Shown here: positions 1-6,940 of the stretch, one piece after another
How the letters are laid out: the number at the start of each line of letters is the position of its first letter
How positions within the stretch are numbered: the first letter of the stretch is position 1
Source of the DNA: Paracoccaceae bacterium
GTDB taxonomy: Bacteria > Pseudomonadota > Alphaproteobacteria > Rhodobacterales > Rhodobacteraceae
Assembly (NCBI GenBank): GCA_013214715.1
Contig: JABSSB010000136.1
Location: 1 to 12,864 of the forward strand
Direction of reading: 5' to 3'
DNA: 12,864 nucleotides
Translations under genes and position numbers: made by a program
The notes under the pieces: generated by a model
What the model was told of the DNA's origin: nothing
The model's input: the letters and a program-made list of their open reading frames with translations, nothing else
Database searches by the model: none

Positions 1-2
1 CG

Positions 3-992
3 CACAAGATGGTCGAGCGGCGGGTCGTCATAGGTGATCGCGGTCGACGGACACAGCGCCGCACAGGCCCCGCAGCCCGCGCAGATCGCCGGGTCAATGG
101 CCACGTGATCGCCGGTCGGCGTGATCGCCCCGGTCGGGCAGATATCGAGGCAATTGGAGCATCCCACCTGCCCCGCCCGCGAATGCGCGCAGAGGTTGTC
201 TTCGAGCCGGACGTAGAGCGGTTTTTCAAATGTGCCGACCAGTTGCAGCGCCTCGAGCGCCAGCCGCATCACCGCCAGCGGGTCACCCGGATCGGCGCGC
301 AGATAGCCGTCGCGTTTCTGCGGTGCGGGCACAAACGCGGTGCCCCCGGTCAGGTCGATCAGCATGTCACAACGCGACTGCGCGCCATCGCGCGCAGGGC
401 CAAATTCGAAGGCTCCCCGCCCGCCGGGCTGCAGTTCCTGCAGCGAAGCGATGCTCACCTCGAACCCGCCTAGGCTGCCAGTCACGCGGCGTAACTGCCC
501 GCGCACCATATCAAAATCGCGCTGCATCGGCGGCTCGGCCACGTCGGTGGCCAGAACGGTGACGGCCAATTGCCCCGCCAGCGCCTCGGCCAAAGGCAGC
601 GCCACATCGCCCGCGCCGACGATCAGACACACGCCGTCTGAAATCACATCCATCGCCTGCGCCTGCGCGGCGGGCATCGCAGCCTCGGCCGCGAGGGCGG
701 CCATTTTCGGCCCGGCTTCCGCACCCTGATCCGACCACCCGGCGCGGTCGCGCAGATCGACAAAACCGGGGGTCTCGACACCCAGTTCCTCGGCCAGGTC
801 TTCAAAGGTCGTCCGCTCCTGCTGACAGGCGATGATCGCGTCGCCCTTCTGCAAGGCCCGCGCCGCGACATCGAGGTCACCGGTGCACAGCCCGGTCACA
901 CAGGTCGAACAGCTCAGGCCCGAACTGGCGATCACATCCGCGTTCAGGGTCTGGCTGCCCGCGCAATCGCACAGGATCAGTTTCTTGGTCAT
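3..992 (-). CDS. Multi-[4Fe-4S] ferredoxin-type protein of the FDH locus, partial (C-terminus off window)
   Basis: The frame is open from the ATG at 992 to the left edge, so 330 N-terminal residues are visible and the end is missing. The start follows a GGGGAGGG ribosome site at about 1003-1010. The N-terminus is cysteine-rich: C8 and C10 lie in CDCAGSQ, C28, C31 and C36 in CSTCVTGLC, and an ACQQE segment follows. The middle, around residues 110-240, has no motif I can name. Two ferredoxin sites follow. The first is atypical, with C268 then C278, C281 and C285 ending in CP. The second is a canonical CxxCxxCxxxCP at C304, C307, C310 and C314. There is no signal peptide, so it should be cytoplasmic. 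Proteins of this kind accompany FDH clusters in Rhodobacterales. A role in electron transfer or in supplying Fe-S clusters or sulfur for FDH maturation is inference. It is transcribed divergently from the FDH operon and shares its control region. Confidence 0.85.
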   Translation of the reverse strand, partial: MTKKLILCDCAGSQTLNADVIASSGLSCSTCVTGLCTGDLDVAARALQKGDAIIACQQERTTFEDLAEELGVETPGFVDLRDRAGWSDQGAEAGPKMAALAAEAAMPAAQAQAMDVISDGVCLIVGAGDVALPLAEALAGQLAVTVLATDVAEPPMQRDFDMVRGQLRRVTGSLGGFEVSIASLQELQPGGRGAFEFGPARDGAQSRCDMLIDLTGGTAFVPAPQKRDGYLRADPGDPLAVMRLALEALQLVGTFEKPLYVRLEDNLCAHSRAGQVGCSNCLDICPTGAITPTGDHVAIDPAICAGCGACAALCPSTAITYDDPPLDHLV

Positions 993-1026
993 TTGCGTGC
1001 TGCCCTCCCCGCGGCCCGTCCCTTTT

Positions 1027-1056
1027 TTTATGTGCGCAGGTTTCGCCGGTCTTCAA
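1027..1056 (-). promoter_or_regulatory. Weak sigma-70-like promoter candidate for the divergent Fe-S gene
   Basis: On the minus strand TTGAAG (1056-1051) and CATAAA (1032-1027) are separated by 18 bases, each matching four of six consensus positions. Transcription would start near 1020 and leave a short leader to the ATG at 992. The FNR box would then be centred roughly 87 bases upstream of the start. The match is weak and unsupported by anything else. Confidence 0.25.
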
Positions 1057-1100
1057 GCCGATTTCCTGCGGGGGGGCCTGTCGCTCCGAATTGCCGCAGA

Positions 1101-1114
1101 TTGATCTGCATCAA
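1101..1114. promoter_or_regulatory. Perfect FNR/FnrL/Anr-type binding site
   Basis: TTGATCTGCATCAA matches the TTGAT-N4-ATCAA consensus for the FNR/FnrL/Anr branch of the CRP family at all ten defined positions. It lies 127 bases upstream of the TTG start of the first FDH-operon gene and 108 bases upstream of the divergent Fe-S gene. If it acts as a class II activator site on the plus strand, the transcript would begin near 1149. No strong -10 sequence is obvious there, so the direction of control is not settled. Confidence 0.8.
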
Positions 1115-1130
1115 TGGACCATCTGTCCTC

Positions 1131-1143
1131 TTCCCTTAGGGAA
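1131..1143. promoter_or_regulatory. Inverted repeat TTCCCT-t-AGGGAA, possible operator
   Basis: Two perfect six-base arms flank a single central base, sixteen bases downstream of the FNR box. It sits close to where a class II FNR-dependent promoter would place its -10 region, so a repressor bound here could block transcription. The protein that would bind is unknown, and a chance repeat cannot be excluded. Confidence 0.3.
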
Positions 1144-1161
1144 CCTTAGCTGCTTTGATCA

Positions 1162-1179
1162 CGTATGCAATTGCATGCG
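1162..1179. promoter_or_regulatory. 18-base palindrome centred on ATGCAATTGCAT, candidate operator
   Basis: The 12-base core at 1165-1176 is a perfect palindrome. After one mismatched pair, symmetry continues for two more pairs (CG/CG), so 16 of 18 bases are symmetric. It lies between the FNR box and the first FDH-operon gene, 63 bases before that start, within the likely leader or early transcribed region. The form suits a dimeric helix-turn-helix regulator. I do not recognise the motif, and I did not see a second copy upstream of the tup genes or the HTH/PBP gene. Confidence 0.4.
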
Positions 1180-1241
1180 GCCGGGAAAAGAGTCGCGGCA
1201 GATTGTGACGCGGCCCCGCCGCGCGACAGGGAGGAGAGCCA

Positions 1242-1805
1242 TTGGCCAAGGATGCCGGGGAAACCGGAGCCATCCATGTCACCATGCCTTTAGGCGTGGT
1301 GCTGCGCAAAACGCCCGGCGTGACGCGGTGGGCGGCCTTTGCGTGGCGGGCCGTGGCGGTTTTGCCCGGTGCCCGGCCTGCGCATTGGACTGAGATGCGC
1401 CGCGACGGCGAGGCGGTCGAATATCACGCAGGCACCCTGACCCTGACGCTCTGGGCCGCAGAGACCGAAGCGTATCTGGCCAATCTCAGCGATGCGGTGC
1501 CGTCGATCTATGTCGTGATGCGAGACGAAGGCGATGACCCGTTGGATCTGGTGCTGGTGACGGCCTCTCCCTATGAGGGTCAGGATTATGCCGATAATGG
1601 CACCGATCTGGTTGAGAAAGTGCCTATGCCCGAAGGGCTGGCCGCCTGGATCCGCGATTTTGCGCTGGCCCATCATGTCGATGAGGATTTCGTCAAACGC
1701 AAGCGTGACCGCAAGCGCACCGATCTGAGCGAGGATGGCAAAGGCGACGCCCGCATCCGGCAGGTCTCGGACGTGTATCGCGCCCCGCGGAGGGCCGTGC
1801 ATTGA
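1242..1805 (+). CDS. DUF3305 family protein
   Basis: This 187-residue soluble protein has no signal peptide or membrane segment. The region beginning MPLGVVLRKTPGVTRW, followed by WRAVAVLPGARP, has the look of the DUF3305 family, which I assign by recall of the sequence and its constant position beside DUF3306 in FDH clusters. The C-terminal quarter contains a strongly basic stretch (KRKRDRKR, about residues 150-157). A TTG start at 1242 is chosen because GGGAGG (1229-1234) lies seven bases upstream. An in-frame ATG at 1284 has no comparable site and would remove 14 residues. It is the first gene of the operon. The function is unknown, and a role in FDH maturation is inferred from context only. 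Confidence 0.8.
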   Translation: MAKDAGETGAIHVTMPLGVVLRKTPGVTRWAAFAWRAVAVLPGARPAHWTEMRRDGEAVEYHAGTLTLTLWAAETEAYLANLSDAVPSIYVVMRDEGDDPLDLVLVTASPYEGQDYADNGTDLVEKVPMPEGLAAWIRDFALAHHVDEDFVKRKRDRKRTDLSEDGKGDARIRQVSDVYRAPRRAVH

Positions 1806-2404
1806 GCGATTTCTGGTCCCGACGCCGCGCTGCCGTGGCCGCCGAAGACATCGCCGAGGATCAGGCCGTTCAGGCCCGCGCCGAGGCCGCGTTTAAGGCG
1901 GAGCAGGCCGAAAAATCCGATGAGCAATTGCTGGAAGAACTGGGCCTGCCTGATCCTGGCAGCCTGCAGCCGGGCGATGACGTAGCAGGCTTCATGGCCA
2001 AGGCCGTGCCCGACCGCCTGCGCCGCAGGGCGCTGCGCCAATTGTGGAAACTGAACCCGGTTCTGGCCAATGTCGATGGGCTGGTCGACTACGGTGAAGA
2101 CTTCACGGATGCCGCCACGGTCGTGGAAAACCTGCAAACCGCCTATCAGGTTGGCAAGGGCATGCAGGCGCATATCGACGCGCTGGCGGCGCAAGCCGAG
2201 CCAGCGGTCGATGACGCGGAGACCGACGCAGATGATGCGCCGGATGCAGGGGACGAGATCGCCCCGGTCGATGAAACTCCGGTGCGTGCTGCCGCAGAGG
2301 CAGATACGCCCGCACCCGACCCCGAGCCGACGCAAGTCACTCTTGAAGACGAATATGCCGCACCCCGTCCCCGGCGCATGCGGTTTGAATATGACAGGGC
2401 CTGA
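1802..2404 (+). CDS. DUF3306 family protein
   Basis: This 200-residue soluble protein opens with SDFWSRRRAAVAAED, typical of DUF3306 proteins found next to DUF3305. Residues 1-130 are helical and charged. Roughly residues 135-185 are rich in Asp, Glu, Ala and Pro and look disordered, and the end is basic (PRPRRMRFEYDRA). It starts at a TTG inside a TTGA overlap with the stop codon of the preceding gene, with GGAGGG (1789-1794) seven bases upstream, so the two genes are probably translationally coupled. That coupling suggests the proteins are made in fixed ratio and may act together. The biochemical role is unknown. The acidic tail could bind a partner protein or a basic Tat signal, but this is speculation. 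Confidence 0.8.
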   Translation: MSDFWSRRRAAVAAEDIAEDQAVQARAEAAFKAEQAEKSDEQLLEELGLPDPGSLQPGDDVAGFMAKAVPDRLRRRALRQLWKLNPVLANVDGLVDYGEDFTDAATVVENLQTAYQVGKGMQAHIDALAAQAEPAVDDAETDADDAPDAGDEIAPVDETPVRAAAEADTPAPDPEPTQVTLEDEYAAPRPRRMRFEYDRA

Positions 2405-2407
2405 CGT

Positions 2408-3031
2408 ATGGTCAATTTGAATGCAGCAGAACGGAACCTTATGGACGTCACCGACGAAGATCGCCTGCGCGCGGATATGTATAATTTCCTCGGACTGCTT
2501 CTGGCAGGGCCGCCGGACCAGATGGTTCTGGATCAGACCGCCGGGCTGAGCGGCGATGACGGAGAGCTGGGGCAAGCCATCAACGGCATGGCCCGTGTGG
2601 CCAGGATCACCAAACCTGCCGCCGCTACGCGTGAGTTCAACGCGCTCTTTATCGGGCTGGGTCGAGGCGAGTTGCTGCCTTACGCCAGCTATTATCTGAC
2701 CGGGTTCCTGAACGAAAAACCGCTGGCCACGCTGCGCAATGACATGGTCGCGCGGGGCATTGCACGCTCGCCCAATGTTTATGAGCCCGAAGACAACATC
2801 GCCTCGCTTCTGGAAATGATGGCAGGGCTGATCGTGGGGCGTTTTGGCGGCGCGCCGGCCTCTCTGGAAGATCAGAAAGCGTTTTACAACAAACATCTTG
2901 GCCCCTGGGCTGGCCATTTCTTTGCCGATCTCGAAGCGGCCGAACATTCGGTGCTCTATGCACCGGTGGGCACGGTCGGACGCCTGTTCATGGAGATCGA
3001 ACGCGAAGGGTTTCGAATGCTGGCTGCCTGA
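2408..3031 (+). CDS. TorD-family molybdoenzyme maturation chaperone
   Basis: This 207-residue helical cytoplasmic protein resembles the TorD/DmsD group of chaperones, which bind Tat signal peptides of molybdo- or tungstoenzymes and hold export until the cofactor is inserted. Visible features are an N-terminal helix RADMYNFLGLLLAGPP, an EFNALFIG segment near residues 76-83, PYASYYLTGF at 91-100, the EPEDNIASLLEMM segment from residue 126, and a C-terminal FYNKHLGPWAGHFFADLE segment. It starts three bases after the DUF3306 stop codon. An in-frame ATG at 2441 is a possible later start, and neither has a strong ribosome site. Lying two genes before fdhA, it is most likely the dedicated chaperone for that subunit and perhaps also for the small Tat protein next to it. 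Confidence 0.85.
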   Translation: MVNLNAAERNLMDVTDEDRLRADMYNFLGLLLAGPPDQMVLDQTAGLSGDDGELGQAINGMARVARITKPAAATREFNALFIGLGRGELLPYASYYLTGFLNEKPLATLRNDMVARGIARSPNVYEPEDNIASLLEMMAGLIVGRFGGAPASLEDQKAFYNKHLGPWAGHFFADLEAAEHSVLYAPVGTVGRLFMEIEREGFRMLAA

Positions 3032-3049
3032 GCGCGGCCCAACAGAATT

Positions 3050-3065
3050 CCGGTGATAACACCGG
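3050..3065 (+). other. Intercistronic hairpin between torD-like gene and Tat-target gene
   Basis: CCGGTG and CACCGG form a perfect six-base-pair GC-rich stem around an ATAA loop, extendable by a G-U and a T-A pair. It lies 18 bases after the chaperone stop codon and about 20 bases before the ribosome site of the next gene. No T run follows, so it is more likely an mRNA processing or stability element than a terminator. Confidence 0.4.
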
Positions 3066-3096
3066 GACAACGCCATAAGAACGGAGGGACGATCTG

Positions 3097-3288
3097 ATGG
3101 CACACAAGAAGGAAGACGGCGCCAGTCGCCGCGATTTCCTGAAACTGGCGGGCACTGCCGCGCCTGCGGCGGTCGCCGCTGCAACCCTGACTGCGAAAGA
3201 TGCCGAAGCAGCCGAGCTGCCCGTGGCGGAAACCCGCATTCAGGACACTGCGCATACCCGCGCCTACCTCGACAGCGCCCGGTTCTAA
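3097..3288 (+). CDS. Small formate dehydrogenase-region Tat-target protein (63 aa)
   Basis: A GGAGGG site (3083-3088) stands eight bases before the ATG. The product carries a twin-arginine signal with SRRDFLK at residues 10-16, a hydrophobic Ala-rich stretch to about residue 33, and a short hydrophilic tail ending HTRAYLDSARF. Small Tat-signal proteins in this position are known from FDH clusters (the family described as formate dehydrogenase region TAT target). The mature part would be only about 30 residues and holds no cysteine or histidine pattern for a cofactor. It could be a structural peptide of the complex, a Tat escort, or a decoy that titrates the chaperone. The function is not established. 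Confidence 0.85.
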   Translation: MAHKKEDGASRRDFLKLAGTAAPAAVAAATLTAKDAEAAELPVAETRIQDTAHTRAYLDSARF

Positions 3289-3365
3289 GCGACCCGGACG
3301 ATGCCACCCCGCCCGGCAGACGGTTGCGTGACGCCCAGACCGCCGGTTCCATCAGTACCACGCCA

Positions 3366-3383
3366 GATCAGGCCCGCCTGATC
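3366..3383 (+). other. Hairpin directly upstream of fdhA ribosome site
   Basis: GATCAGG (3366-3372) and CCTGATC (3377-3383) form a perfect seven-base-pair stem with a four-base loop. The stem ends about five bases before the TAGGGAG ribosome site (3388-3394) of fdhA. There is no T run. Its placement suits a role in stabilising the fdhA message after cleavage or in modulating initiation at fdhA. Confidence 0.4.
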
Positions 3384-3402
3384 CAGCTAGGGAGACAAAG
3401 AC

Positions 3403-6297
3403 ATGCTTAGGAAAAAGACCAACGGGGTTGCGCGACGCCCCCAGCGGACAAGTATCCTGTCCCAGGTCGGCGATGCCAAAGTCGACCGCCGCGCGTTTCT
3501 GCGCGGCAGCGGTCTGGCCATCGGTGGCCTTGCCGCAATCAGCGCCACGGGCGGCACCGTGACGCCGGCCAGCGCCCAGAGCGCAGCCGCCAACGCCGTG
3601 GAAACCGTCAAATCGGTCTGCACGCACTGCTCGGTCGGCTGTACGGTCATTGCCGAAGTGCAAAGCGGCGTCTGGATCGGGCAAGAGCCTGGCTGGGACA
3701 GCCCGTTCAACCTTGGTGCCCATTGTGCCAAGGGTGCTGCGGTCCGCGAACACGCGCATGGCGAACGCCGCCTGAAATATCCCATGAAGAAAGAGAACGG
3801 CGAATGGGTCCGGATCTCGTGGGAGCAGGCAATCGACGAGATCGGCGATGGCATGATGCAGATCCGCGAAGAAAGCGGACCTGACAGTGTCTATTGGCTG
3901 GGCTCGGCCAAGCACAATAACGAACAGGCTTATCTGTTCCGCAAATTCGCAGCTTACTGGGGCACGAACAACGTCGACCACCAGGCGCGGATTTGTCACT
4001 CCACCACCGTGGCCGGTGTGGCGAATACATGGGGCTACGGCGCCATGACCAACAGCTACAACGATATCCACAATTCCAAGGCCATCTTCATCATCGGCGG
4101 CAACCCGGCCGAGGCGCATCCCGTCTCGCTGCTGCATGTCCTGCGCGCGAAAGAGCAGAACAACGCCCCGCTGATCGTCTGCGACCCGCGCTTTACCCGC
4201 ACGGCCGCGCATGCCGATGAATATGTCCGCTTCCGTCCCGGCACCGACGTGGCGCTGGTTTGGGGCATCCTGTGGCACATCTTCGAAAACGGCTGGGAAG
4301 ACACAGAGTTCATCCGCACCCGTGTCTGGGGCATGGACCAGATCAGGGAAGAAGTGGCCAAGTGGCCCCCGGAAGAGGTCGAACGCGTCACCGGCACCCC
4401 CGGTGAGCAGCTGCGCCGCGTGGCCCGCACCATGGTCAATAACCGCCCCGGCACCGTGATCTGGTGCATGGGTGGCACGCAGCACACCAACGGCAACAAC
4501 AACACCCGCGCTTATTGCGTGCTCCAGCTGGCGCTGGGCAACATGGGCACCGCCGGGGGTGGCACCAACATCTTCCGCGGCCATGACAACGTGCAGGGCG
4601 CAACCGATCTGGGCGTGCTGTCGCACACCCTGCCCGGTTACTACGGTCTGTCGGCCGGGGCCTGGGGCCATTGGGGCCGCGTCTGGGGTGAAGACAGCGA
4701 ATGGCTCGCTGGCCAGTTCGCCAAGACCACCGGCGCGGATGGCAAGGAGAAGTCGCTGCAGAACCTCACCGGGATCCCGGTGTCGCGCTGGATCGACGGT
4801 ATCCTTGAAGACGCCGACAATATGGACCAGCCCAACAATGTTCGGGCCATGGTTCTGTGGGGCCACGCGCCGAATTCGCAAACGCGGATGACGGAAATGA
4901 AGACCGCGATGGAGAAGCTGGACATGCTGGTCGTGATCGACCCGTTCCCCACCGTCTCTGCCGTGCTGCATGACCGCACCGATGGCGTTTATCTGCTGCC
5001 GGCCTCGACCCAGTTCGAGACGCGCGGCTCGGTCACGGCATCCAACCGCTCGATCCAGTGGCGTGATCAGATCATGGAGCCGCTGTTTGAAAGCAAGCCG
5101 GACCATGTGATCATTGCCAAGTTTGCCAACAAGTTCGGCTGGGCCGATCGCTTCTTCCGCAATATCGAAATGGAAGACGCGGAAACGCCCAATATCGAAA
5201 GTGTGACGCGTGAGATCAACTCGGGCATGTGGACGGTGGGTTACACCGGCCAGTCGCCTGAGCGGATCAAGCTGCATATGGCGAACCAGCACACCTTTGA
5301 TCGCACCACGCTCAAGGCCATCGGTGGCCCGGCTGACGGCGATTACTATGGGATGCCTTGGCCGTGCTGGGGCACACCGGAAATGAACCATCCGGGCACG
5401 CCGAACCTTTACGATATGTCCAAACCGGTGGCCGATGGCGGCCTGACCTTCCGCGCGCGTTTCGGCGTTGAACGGGACGGTCAGAACCTGCTGGCCGAGG
5501 GGGTCTATAGTGTCGGCTCGGAAATTCAGGATGGTTATCCGGAATTCACCATGCAGATGCTGATGGATCTGGGCTGGGATGGCGACCTGACGGATGACGA
5601 GCGCGCTGCAATCGACGCGGTGGCCGGTCCCAAGACCAACTGGAAAACCGACCTCTCGGGCGGGATCCAGCGGGTTGCGATCGCGCATGGCTGTGCACCC
5701 TTTGGCAATGCCAAGGCTCGCGCGGTTGTGTGGACCTTCCCCGATCCGGTGCCGGTCCATCGTGAGCCGCTTTACACCAGTCGCCGGGATCTGGTGGCAG
5801 ATTATCCGACCTATGAGGATCGGAAATTCTATCGCCTGCCGACGATGTATGCCTCGATCCAGAAGAATGACTTCAGCAAGGATTATCCCATTATCCTCAC
5901 CTCGGGCCGTCTGGTCGAATATGAGGGCGGTGGCGATGAGACACGCTCGAACCCCTGGCTTGCCGAGCTTCAGCAAGACATGTTCGTCGAGGTCAATCCG
6001 CGCGATGCCAACAATCTGGGTATCCGTGACGGGGCGCAGGTCTGGGTCGAAGGCCCGGAAGGCGGCAAGGTCAAGGTGATGGCAATGGTGACCGAACGGG
6101 TGGGGGTAGGCGTGGCCTTCATGCCTTTCCACTTCGGCGGCCATTATCAGGGTGAGGATCTGCGGTCCAAATACCCGACCGGGGCCGATCCCTATGTGCT
6201 GGGTGAATCAACCAACACCGCCCAGACCTATGGCTATGACTCTGTGACCCAGATGCAGGAGACGAAAGCGACTCTCTGCAAGATCTGGGCCGCGTAA
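3403..6297 (+). CDS. fdhA: Formate dehydrogenase alpha (catalytic) subunit, cysteine type, Tat-exported
   Basis: This 964-residue member of the DMSO-reductase family would oxidise formate to CO2 at a bis-pyranopterin Mo or W centre. A Tat signal is present (DRRAFLRG at residues 28-35, hydrophobic segment, likely cleavage after TPASA near 58), so the enzyme works in the periplasm. The N-terminal [4Fe-4S] site is C73, C76, C80 and C108, followed by K110 in the position of the conserved lysine between cluster and pterin. The active-site segment QARICHSTTVAG carries C198-H199. The codon is TGT (3994-3996), so the metal ligand is cysteine where E. coli FdnG has selenocysteine. The C-terminal pterin-binding domain is recognisable from YPIILTSGRLVEYEGGG to the end. 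The ATG has TAGGGAG about eight bases upstream. The length is close to FdnG (about 1015 residues). It is flanked by the Tat-target gene and, 15 bases downstream, the beta subunit. Confidence 0.97.
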   Translation: MLRKKTNGVARRPQRTSILSQVGDAKVDRRAFLRGSGLAIGGLAAISATGGTVTPASAQSAAANAVETVKSVCTHCSVGCTVIAEVQSGVWIGQEPGWDSPFNLGAHCAKGAAVREHAHGERRLKYPMKKENGEWVRISWEQAIDEIGDGMMQIREESGPDSVYWLGSAKHNNEQAYLFRKFAAYWGTNNVDHQARICHSTTVAGVANTWGYGAMTNSYNDIHNSKAIFIIGGNPAEAHPVSLLHVLRAKEQNNAPLIVCDPRFTRTAAHADEYVRFRPGTDVALVWGILWHIFENGWEDTEFIRTRVWGMDQIREEVAKWPPEEVERVTGTPGEQLRRVARTMVNNRPGTVIWCMGGTQHTNGNNNTRAYCVLQLALGNMGTAGGGTNIFRGHDNVQGATDLGVLSHTLPGYYGLSAGAWGHWGRVWGEDSEWLAGQFAKTTGADGKEKSLQNLTGIPVSRWIDGILEDADNMDQPNNVRAMVLWGHAPNSQTRMTEMKTAMEKLDMLVVIDPFPTVSAVLHDRTDGVYLLPASTQFETRGSVTASNRSIQWRDQIMEPLFESKPDHVIIAKFANKFGWADRFFRNIEMEDAETPNIESVTREINSGMWTVGYTGQSPERIKLHMANQHTFDRTTLKAIGGPADGDYYGMPWPCWGTPEMNHPGTPNLYDMSKPVADGGLTFRARFGVERDGQNLLAEGVYSVGSEIQDGYPEFTMQMLMDLGWDGDLTDDERAAIDAVAGPKTNWKTDLSGGIQRVAIAHGCAPFGNAKARAVVWTFPDPVPVHREPLYTSRRDLVADYPTYEDRKFYRLPTMYASIQKNDFSKDYPIILTSGRLVEYEGGGDETRSNPWLAELQQDMFVEVNPRDANNLGIRDGAQVWVEGPEGGKVKVMAMVTERVGVGVAFMPFHFGGHYQGEDLRSKYPTGADPYVLGESTNTAQTYGYDSVTQMQETKATLCKIWAA

Positions 6298-6312
6298 GGG
6301 AGGAGAGAGAGA

Positions 6313-6921
6313 ATGGCACTTGGTGGACAAGCGAGAGCGAAGTTTCTCTGCGACTCCGAGCGTTGCATCGAATGCAACGCCTGCGTGACCGCGTGTAAGA
6401 ACGAGCATGAGGTGCCCTGGGGCATCAACCGCCGTCGCGTGGTCACGATCAACGATGGCAAGCCGGGTGAGCGGTCGATTTCGGTCGCTTGCATGCACTG
6501 CTCGGACGCACCCTGTATGGCGGTGTGCCCGGTGGATTGCTTCTATCAGACCGATGACGGTGTGGTGCTGCATTCCAAGGATCTGTGCATCGGCTGCGGG
6601 TATTGCTTCTACGCCTGCCCGTTCGGCGCGCCGCAATTCCCGCAGGCCGGCAATTTCGGCTCACGCGGGAAGATGGACAAATGCACCTTCTGCGCCGGTG
6701 GCCCTGAGGAAACCCACTCGACCGTGGAGTTCCAGAAATACGGGCGCAACCGGATTGCCGAAGGCAAGCTGCCCATCTGCGCGGAAATGTGCTCGACCAA
6801 AGCGCTGCTGGCGGGCGACGGCGAAGTCGTCTCAGCCATCTACCGCGAACGCGTCGTGGCGCGCGGCTTTGGCTCCGGCGCATGGGGCTGGGGCACAGCC
6901 TATGAACAAAAAGGCGGCTAA
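6313..6921 (+). CDS. fdh3B: Formate dehydrogenase FDH3-type beta subunit, four [4Fe-4S] clusters
   Basis: This 202-residue electron-transfer subunit passes electrons from the catalytic subunit to the cytochrome b subunit. Sixteen cysteines fall in the four expected groups: C18, C21, C24, C28; C60, C63, C68, C72; C92, C95, C98, C102; and C124, C127 paired with C156, C160 across an insertion. It has no signal peptide and would be exported as a passenger with the alpha subunit. Unlike E. coli FdnH it stops soon after the cluster domain and has no C-terminal membrane helix, as in the shorter FDH3 group. The ribosome site GGGAGGAGAG sits immediately before the ATG. The stop at 6919-6921 is followed by an 88-base gap containing a strong hairpin, then the gamma subunit. 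Confidence 0.95.
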   Translation: MALGGQARAKFLCDSERCIECNACVTACKNEHEVPWGINRRRVVTINDGKPGERSISVACMHCSDAPCMAVCPVDCFYQTDDGVVLHSKDLCIGCGYCFYACPFGAPQFPQAGNFGSRGKMDKCTFCAGGPEETHSTVEFQKYGRNRIAEGKLPICAEMCSTKALLAGDGEVVSAIYRERVVARGFGSGAWGWGTAYEQKGG

Positions 6922-6940
6922 GCCTATGTAATACAACAAA

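Larger units (their letters stand above)
993..1241. promoter_or_regulatory. Divergent intergenic control region
   Basis: This 249-base gap separates the divergent Fe-S gene from the FDH operon and holds no convincing gene. It contains a perfect FNR-type box (1101-1114), an interrupted palindrome (1131-1143), a long palindrome (1162-1179), a T7 run (1023-1029) and a G7 run (1070-1076). Both flanking genes have a purine-rich ribosome site at the edge of the gap. It is the only long intergenic stretch in the plus-strand operon, so the main FDH promoter most likely lies here. Confidence 0.7.

Noticed and set aside
1155..1168. Second FNR half-site (TTGAT at 1155)
   Set aside because: No matching ATCAA half follows at the right spacing.
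1673..3361. A 562-codon open frame on the minus strand across DUF3305, DUF3306, chaperone and Tat genes
   Set aside because: It spans four real genes and their gaps on the other strand, has no ribosome site or motif, and is best explained as a compositional shadow.
3994..3996. Selenocysteine at the FDH active site
   Set aside because: The codon is TGT (cysteine) and the frame has no in-frame TGA, so no recoding is needed.
3352..6144. A 930-codon open frame antisense to fdhA
   Set aside because: It mirrors fdhA almost end to end. GC-rich codon use in a strongly conserved gene leaves the opposite strand free of stops, and the translation has no recognisable domain, signal or sensible composition.
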